Shown here: positions 59,754-64,000 of the stretch, in pieces
How the letters are laid out: every line of letters begins with the position of its first letter
How positions within the stretch are numbered: the stretch's first letter is position 1
Assembly: GCA_030447245.1 (NCBI GenBank)
Contig: JAUJPG010000002.1
Coordinates: forward strand, 137,486-201,485
Source of the DNA: Chloroflexota bacterium
Lineage (GTDB): Bacteria > Chloroflexota > UBA6077 > JACCZL01
Direction: 5' to 3'
DNA length: 64,000 bases
Program-made: the position numbers and the translations under genes
The notes under the pieces: model-generated
Databases searched by the model: none
Told to the model about the DNA's origin: nothing
What the model saw: only the letters and a program-made list of their open reading frames with translations

Positions 59754-61160
59754 CTAGCGGAGCAGCTCGCGCACCGCTCGTGCGTCATTGCGGGCGGCGC
59801 CGTCACGCGCGATCTCGGCGGTCACCTTCTCACAAGCGTGGATGACGCTGGTGTGGTCACGGCCGCCCAGGAGCGTGCCAATCTGCGGCAACGAAAGACG
59901 GGCGTCCTCACGAAGCAAGTACATTGCGAGATGACGGGGCGCTACGACCTTCTGGTTGCGCGCCCTGCCGCGCAGGTCCGGAAGGCCGACGCCGAAGTGC
60001 CGAGCGACTGCCCCGAGGATGCTCTCCGGCGTGTGTCCTGTGTTTCGCGGCGGTTCTAGTAGCTCTTGGAGCGCTGCCGCCGCGACCTCCACGGTCAACT
60101 CGCATTGGTGCAGTCTGGCGTGGGCGAGAACCCGGTTCAACGACCCTTCCAGCTCGCGAATATTGCTCTGGACCTTGTGAGCGATGAACTCGACCACGTC
60201 ATTCGGCATCTCACCGCGGCCATGCAGCTTGCTGCGCAGGATCGCGATTCGAGTCTCCCAGTCCGGAGCCTGGACGTCCGCGATCAACCCCATCTCGAAC
60301 CGCGAACGCAAGCGATCTTCGAGCGTCGGAATTGCTTTTGGGGTCCGATCGCTTGTCAGGACGATCTGTCCACCACCCTCGTGGATGGCGTTGAAGGTGT
60401 GGAAGAATTCTTCCTGGGTGCGCTCCTTGCTGGCGATGAACTGAATATCGTCGATCATCAGCAGCCCAGCACGCCGGTAGCGTGCTCGGAAGTCATCGGT
60501 TCGATGCTCACGAATGGACTCGATCAACTCATTCGTGAACGTCTCGGAGGAGACGTAGACTACCGAGAGCCCCCGGCCCAGCACCTCGTGGCCAATGGCG
60601 TGCAGGAGGTGGGTCTTCCCCAAGCCGACCCCGCCGTACAAGAACAGTGGGTTGTAGGCCTCGCCCGGCTCGTTCGCGACGGCTTGCGACGCGGCGTGGG
60701 CGAGCCGGTTCGAATTGCCGACTACGAAGTGCTCGAAGGTATAGCGCGGATTAAGGGGGCTTCCGCCGCGCCCCACGCTGGCGAGCGGCTCAGGACTCTC
60801 GGCACGCCCAGCCCCGCGGTTGGTCTTGCCGTTGCGTGGTCCAGCCTGGGCGATGCTGCCATCGCCGGGCAGGCCGAACAGCCCGAAGCCCTCCGCATCC
60901 CCCCCGGCCCGCCCACCGCCGCTGACCAGCCTGAGCTTGCACGCCCGTCCCAGGACGTCGTACAGCACTCGAGTGATGGCCGGACGGAACCGCTGCTCGA
61001 GTGTCTCGCGCACCAGTGGGTTCGGCACGGCCACGACCATTTCGTCGCCATCGAAGCCGCTACCGGTGGTGCCGGCGAGAAACGATTGGAAATTGGCGCG
61101 ATTCATATTGAGCTGAAGCTCGCCGAGCGCCGCATCCCAGATCTTGCCTGGATCCTGCAC
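59754..61160 (-). CDS. dnaA: Chromosomal replication initiator protein DnaA
   Basis: 468 residues. Domain I starts IWDAALGELQLNMNRANFQS. Linker domain II is Gly/Arg-rich. Domain III has NPRYTFEHFVVGNSNRLAHA, Walker A YGGVGLGKTHLLHAIG, Walker B LLMIDDIQFIASKERTQEEF and sensor LTSDRTPKAIPTLEDRLRSR. Domain IV carries the DnaA-box recognition signature LLGGRDHTSVIHACEKV. No dnaN or recF gene follows in this window; the gene order around dnaA differs from the textbook one. Confidence 0.96.
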   Translation of the reverse strand: MQDPGKIWDAALGELQLNMNRANFQSFLAGTTGSGFDGDEMVVAVPNPLVRETLEQRFRPAITRVLYDVLGRACKLRLVSGGGRAGGDAEGFGLFGLPGDGSIAQAGPRNGKTNRGAGRAESPEPLASVGRGGSPLNPRYTFEHFVVGNSNRLAHAASQAVANEPGEAYNPLFLYGGVGLGKTHLLHAIGHEVLGRGLSVVYVSSETFTNELIESIREHRTDDFRARYRRAGLLMIDDIQFIASKERTQEEFFHTFNAIHEGGGQIVLTSDRTPKAIPTLEDRLRSRFEMGLIADVQAPDWETRIAILRSKLHGRGEMPNDVVEFIAHKVQSNIRELEGSLNRVLAHARLHQCELTVEVAAAALQELLEPPRNTGHTPESILGAVARHFGVGLPDLRGRARNQKVVAPRHLAMYLLREDARLSLPQIGTLLGGRDHTSVIHACEKVTAEIARDGAARNDARAVRELLR

Positions 61161-61455
61161 TACCGCTCCTGATCGGACTGCTGGAGAATCCAGTCTAGCA
61201 AAGCGCCGGACCGTGCTCCATCCGCTCCGCCGCTCGACGGGCGGCCTTTCGCGCGGACTTGGTGGTGGCGGACGCGCTCAGGACCGTGGCACGGTGCAGG
61301 CTGCTGCCATGGACCGACGCCGCCCTCGGGGCTGTTCTACACTTACGATGTGGATCCTACGTGTCCCGGGCCCAGCCGCGCGTTGGTGCTCAAAGCCCTG
61401 CTGAAGCCGCGTGAGGCCCGCGGCCGAGCCCGGGACGGCATCGAGTTGACGCGTC
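61161..61455. other. Divergent intergenic region upstream of dnaA
   Basis: About 295 bases between dnaA and the ferritin-like/VIT1 gene. It should hold both promoters. Only one weak DnaA-box-like site is visible (TGTGGATCC at 61349-61357, two mismatches to the reverse box), so an origin here is not supported. Confidence 0.4.
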
Positions 61456-62757
61456 GTGCCTCCTGAGTTCAAGAACGACATCGATCGGTGGCGCAGCAAT
61501 CTGGCGGCCGAACGGGACGCGTTAGCGCTGTACCTATCGCTCGCACAGGTGGAACAGGATGCCACTCGGCGCGAGATCTGGCGCGAGTTGGCCGCGGCCG
61601 AACAGCGCCACGCCGACCGCTGGATCGACAAGCTTCGCGCGGAGGGTCAGGTCGTGCGGGACGACTGGCGTCCGGGCTGGCGGCCACGCACTCTGGGGCT
61701 GATCGCTCGATTGTTCGGTCCACGGGCGGTTCTACCGGTCCTTTCATCACTCGAGGCCGGGGATGCCGATATGTATGTCGGCCAGGCCGATGCTCAGGAC
61801 CTGGTCAAAGAAGAGGAGCATCTCGGCCGCGTCGTCGCCGCGATGGCCGAGGGCAAGCCGGCGGATGCGATCCTCCGTGAGGCTGACCGGTCGACCGATG
61901 GGGGTGCCTTGGACGGCGATGTGATGGCTCACGGCGCTGGTGCCCAGGCCGAGGTCCTGACGCCACCAGTCGGCGCGGCGCCAGTGGGGGCTGGGGCACA
62001 CACGCATGCCAGCGCGCAGCACGGCACGCCTCCTTCTTCCGAGGATGCCGCACAGCCAGAAGGATGGCACGGAGGCGCCGCGGCAAACAATGGTGCGCTG
62101 CGAGCAGCAATCTTCGGCATCAACGACGGATTGGTCTCCAACTTCAGCCTGGTCATGGGTGTGGCCGGCGCCTCCGCCGGAAACCAGTTCGTTCTCCTGG
62201 CGGGCGTCGCTGGCCTGCTGGCCGGCGCCTCGTCAATGGCGGCTGGCGAGTACATCTCGATGCAGTCACAGCGCGAGCTGTTCGAGCGCCAGATAGCCCT
62301 GGAGCGCGACGAGCTGGAAGAGAATCCCGAGGAGGAGCAACACGAGCTGGCGCTAATCTACCGGGCCAAGGGCGTGCCAAAGGCGGACGCCGAGCGTTTG
62401 GCGCGCCACCTCATGCGGGACAAGGACGTCGCGCTCGACACGCTCGTTCGCGAGGAGCTCGGCCTGGATCCCGACGAGCTCGGATCCCCGTGGAAGGCGG
62501 CGGCGAGCTCGTTCACCGCCTTCGCATTTGGCGCCCTGGTGCCAGTGCTGCCGTACATGTTACTCGGTGGGATCTGGGCGTTCGTCACTAGCGCCATCCT
62601 CTGCGCGGCGGCGCTGTTCGGCGTCGGGGCCGGTGTGTCGCTGCTGACCGGCCGTGGCGTTCTCTATAGCGGCGCCCGCATGGTGCTAATCGGCGGTGTC
62701 GCCGCCGCGATCACGTATCTAGTCGGCGCTGTGATCGGAGTCTCACTCGTGGGATAG
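61456..62757 (+). CDS. Ferritin-like (rubrerythrin) domain fused to VIT1/CCC1 iron-manganese transporter
   Basis: 433 residues. N-terminal ferritin-like bundle (DIDRWRSNLAAERDALALYL, EIWRELAAAEQRHADRWIDK, then EEEHLGRVVAAMAEG) has the Glu/His residues of a di-iron site. An Ala/His-rich linker of about 50 residues follows. The C-terminal VIT1 domain begins NNGALRAAIFGINDGLVSNF, then LLAGASSMAAGEYISMQSQR, the acidic loop ELEENPEEEQHELALIYRAK and three more helices. Likely moves Fe2+ or Mn2+ out of the cytoplasm. GTG start. Fusion of these two domains is known in bacteria. Confidence 0.92.
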   Translation: MPPEFKNDIDRWRSNLAAERDALALYLSLAQVEQDATRREIWRELAAAEQRHADRWIDKLRAEGQVVRDDWRPGWRPRTLGLIARLFGPRAVLPVLSSLEAGDADMYVGQADAQDLVKEEEHLGRVVAAMAEGKPADAILREADRSTDGGALDGDVMAHGAGAQAEVLTPPVGAAPVGAGAHTHASAQHGTPPSSEDAAQPEGWHGGAAANNGALRAAIFGINDGLVSNFSLVMGVAGASAGNQFVLLAGVAGLLAGASSMAAGEYISMQSQRELFERQIALERDELEENPEEEQHELALIYRAKGVPKADAERLARHLMRDKDVALDTLVREELGLDPDELGSPWKAAASSFTAFAFGALVPVLPYMLLGGIWAFVTSAILCAAALFGVGAGVSLLTGRGVLYSGARMVLIGGVAAAITYLVGAVIGVSLVG

Positions 62758-62768
62758 GCGTCGGCCCG

Positions 62769-63215
62769 CTAGCTACCTTCCTGAACGGGGAATCGACGAC
62801 AGGAGGAAGGGGACTCGCCGGGCGCCAGCGGGAGGTGCTCGGGGGTATCCGCCAACCGCTCGCGGTGGTCGACCGGCTGGGCTTGTCCTTGATAGGCTTC
62901 CCAGCGTCCGCGCAGCTCTGCTTTCTCAGTTTCGAGCTGCTGGATGTTCGTCTCCAGGTCGGCGACGCGGCGCTCGAGCTCCTGCACCTGGCGTCGCCTC
63001 GCACGTAGCGCGATGCGGTGACGGACTTCACGGCCGAAGCCAAAGAGCAACGTGACCAGGGCGCCGAGCGTGGCGCAGAGCAGGACCAGGACGGAGATTG
63101 GCACGTCCTCAATCGCTAACCACAGGAACCGAATGGCAATCGGCGCGGAGTTCTGCGCCGCGAAGAGCGCGATGACGATGCCGAACGCCAGTGACCCGAT
63201 CCAGTACGCTTGCAT
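62769..63215 (-). CDS. LapA-domain (DUF1049) membrane protein with coiled coil
   Basis: 148 residues. Two N-terminal membrane helices (YWIGSLAFGIVIALFAAQNS and SVLVLLCATLGALVTLLFGF) joined by IRFLWLAIEDVPI match LapA/YciS. A coiled-coil (RQVQELERRVADLETNIQQL) and a Pro-rich tail follow. The ATG at 63215 is preferred to a longer frame that runs antisense to the E1-beta gene. Related proteins organise envelope assembly; role here unknown. Confidence 0.8.
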   Translation of the reverse strand: MQAYWIGSLAFGIVIALFAAQNSAPIAIRFLWLAIEDVPISVLVLLCATLGALVTLLFGFGREVRHRIALRARRRQVQELERRVADLETNIQQLETEKAELRGRWEAYQGQAQPVDHRERLADTPEHLPLAPGESPSSCRRFPVQEGS

Positions 63216-63264
63216 GCCCCACCGGCGTGTCGGGCGCGTAGCGTCGCGCCCCGACACTGGGATC

Positions 63265-64000
63265 CTAGAGAACCCGCCTGATGGCCGCCACGATCTCTTC
63301 CTTGTAGGGCAGGGCGGCCCGCTCGAGGGACTCGGCGTACGGAACCGGGACGTTCTTGCCGCACACGCGCTGCGGCGGGGCGTCCAGGTAGTCAAACGCG
63401 ACGTCGACAACGCGAGCGATGATCTCGCCGCCGACGCCTCCCTGCTCATAGGCCTGGTGGCTGACGACGAGCCGACCGGTCTTTTTCACCGAGCTTACGA
63501 TGGTGTCAATGTCAAGCGGTGACACGGTCCGTGGGTCGATCACTTCTACGCTGATGCCCTCGCTTTCGAGCTCCTCGGCCGCTTTGAGGGCTTCCAGTAC
63601 CTGGGTGTGGATGCCCACGACGGTCACATCAGTCCCCTCGCGCTTGACATCGGCCTGGCCGAACGGGATCGTGTACTCCCCCTCGGGCACCTCGCCCTTG
63701 GTGAAGTACAGGACTTTGTGCTCCAGGAAGATCACCGGGTTGTCGTCCCGGATCGCGGTCTTGAGCAGGCCCTTAGCGTCTGCCGGGGTGGTTGGGACGA
63801 CGACCTTCAGGCCGGGGATGTGGGCGAACCAGGCTTCGAGCGACTGGCTGTGCTGGGCGGCGTTGCCGCGGCCACCGCCCTGCTGGGCACGAATCACGAC
63901 CGGAATACTGATCTTTCCGCCGAACATGTAACGCATCTTGGCGGCCTGATTGACGATTGGCTCCATCGCAAGCCCGATGAAGTCGACGTACATAATCTCC
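63265..64000 (-). CDS. 2-oxoacid dehydrogenase E1 component, beta subunit (partial)
   Basis: At least 244 residues, continuing past the right edge: the codons before the internal Met (Glu-Ile-Met-Tyr-Val-Asp) are still in frame. Thiamine-diphosphate enzyme half of a pyruvate or branched-chain 2-oxoacid dehydrogenase. IVNQAAKMRYMFGGKISIPV, RAQQGGGRGNAAQHSQSLEA, FAHIPGLKVVVPTTPADAKG, LLKTAIRDDNPVIFLEHKVL and SVEVIDPRTVSPLDIDTIVS are the PdhB/AcoB pattern. The alpha subunit would be expected upstream on the minus strand, outside the window. Confidence 0.93.
   Translation of the reverse strand, partial: EIMYVDFIGLAMEPIVNQAAKMRYMFGGKISIPVVIRAQQGGGRGNAAQHSQSLEAWFAHIPGLKVVVPTTPADAKGLLKTAIRDDNPVIFLEHKVLYFTKGEVPEGEYTIPFGQADVKREGTDVTVVGIHTQVLEALKAAEELESEGISVEVIDPRTVSPLDIDTIVSSVKKTGRLVVSHQAYEQGGVGGEIIARVVDVAFDYLDAPPQRVCGKNVPVPYAESLERAALPYKEEIVAAIRRVL

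Noticed and set aside
61161-61455. Replication origin next to dnaA
   Set aside because: Only one imperfect DnaA-box-like 9-mer and no AT-rich stretch.
1-64000. Reassignment of TGA as a sense codon in the whole genome
   Set aside because: Many intact genes here end at TGA at the expected protein length, for example the DnaE end, permeases and coupled ATGA junctions.
1-64000. A tRNA-Sec, other tRNA, or sel genes in the window
   Set aside because: No T-loop-like GGTTCGA with a matching cloverleaf was found outside coding sequence, and no SelA, SelB or SelD protein was seen; they would have to lie elsewhere.

Overview
The window looks like a high-GC, single-membrane bacterium, most plausibly a Chloroflexota (Thermomicrobia/Sphaerobacter-like) or a related soil lineage. 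This is inferred from GC-rich codon use, a Gram-positive-type SOS box in front of lexA, an LPXTG-like anchor on a secreted superoxide dismutase, many lipoprotein and Tat substrate-binding proteins, and the gene mix. No rRNA, tRNA, CRISPR array or insertion sequence was seen. Taxonomy was not checked by any search.

Layout. 1-7.2 kb: tail of a dnaE-like gene, Cu/Zn superoxide dismutase, a HAD phosphatase with a possible structured leader, lexA with promoter and operator, and a peptide-type ABC importer (binding protein and two permeases, no ATPase). 7.5-21.9 kb: a [NiFe]-hydrogenase island. Its left arm, on the minus strand, holds a methyltransferase and three CooC/MinD-like ATPases. Its right arm, on the plus strand, holds a PadR regulator, another CooC-like ATPase, four small membrane-anchored helical proteins, the hydrogenase small and large subunits, two maturation-protease-like proteins, a Cys-rich protein, a Rieske-type protein, two HypC, a HypA-like zinc finger, a DUF1440-like membrane protein and a DUF6390-like protein. 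21.9-31.4 kb: a second peptide-binding protein, a complete polyamine/iron-type ABC importer, a CoA ligase, a phosphatase and a CoA transferase. 31.5-64 kb: mostly housekeeping and catabolic genes, including a SufT/DUF59 protein, membrane glycosyltransferases, oxidoreductases, a secreted subtilase, coaD, rsmD, a biotin-type carboxyltransferase, an S41 protease, a PIG-L deacetylase, rarA, a YcaQ-like protein, dnaA, a ferritin-like/VIT1 fusion and a truncated 2-oxoacid dehydrogenase E1-beta.

Main result. Three of the four CooC-like ATPases carry an in-frame TGA codon exactly where the family has its metal-binding Cys-x-Cys motif. Genes 9022-9783 and 11470-12272 show TGA-x-Cys-Gly. Gene 7575-8312 shows TGA-Pro-TGA-Cys-Gly. 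Reading continues in the same frame with full family similarity after the TGA, and each has a stable hairpin whose loop lies about 19-27 nt after a TGA, the position of a bacterial SECIS loop. TGA is an ordinary stop elsewhere in the window. The simplest reading is selenocysteine at the nickel/zinc site of hydrogenase-associated CooC proteins.

Caution. The plus-strand part of the island (about 11.8-22.3 kb) and the S41 protease carry many single-base frameshifts, mostly an extra or missing C or G in CCGG-like runs, with the protein conserved on both sides. These look like sequence errors rather than decay, so the affected genes are given as one CDS each with the frame changes described. The TGA codons of the two minus-strand CooC genes need no frameshift.
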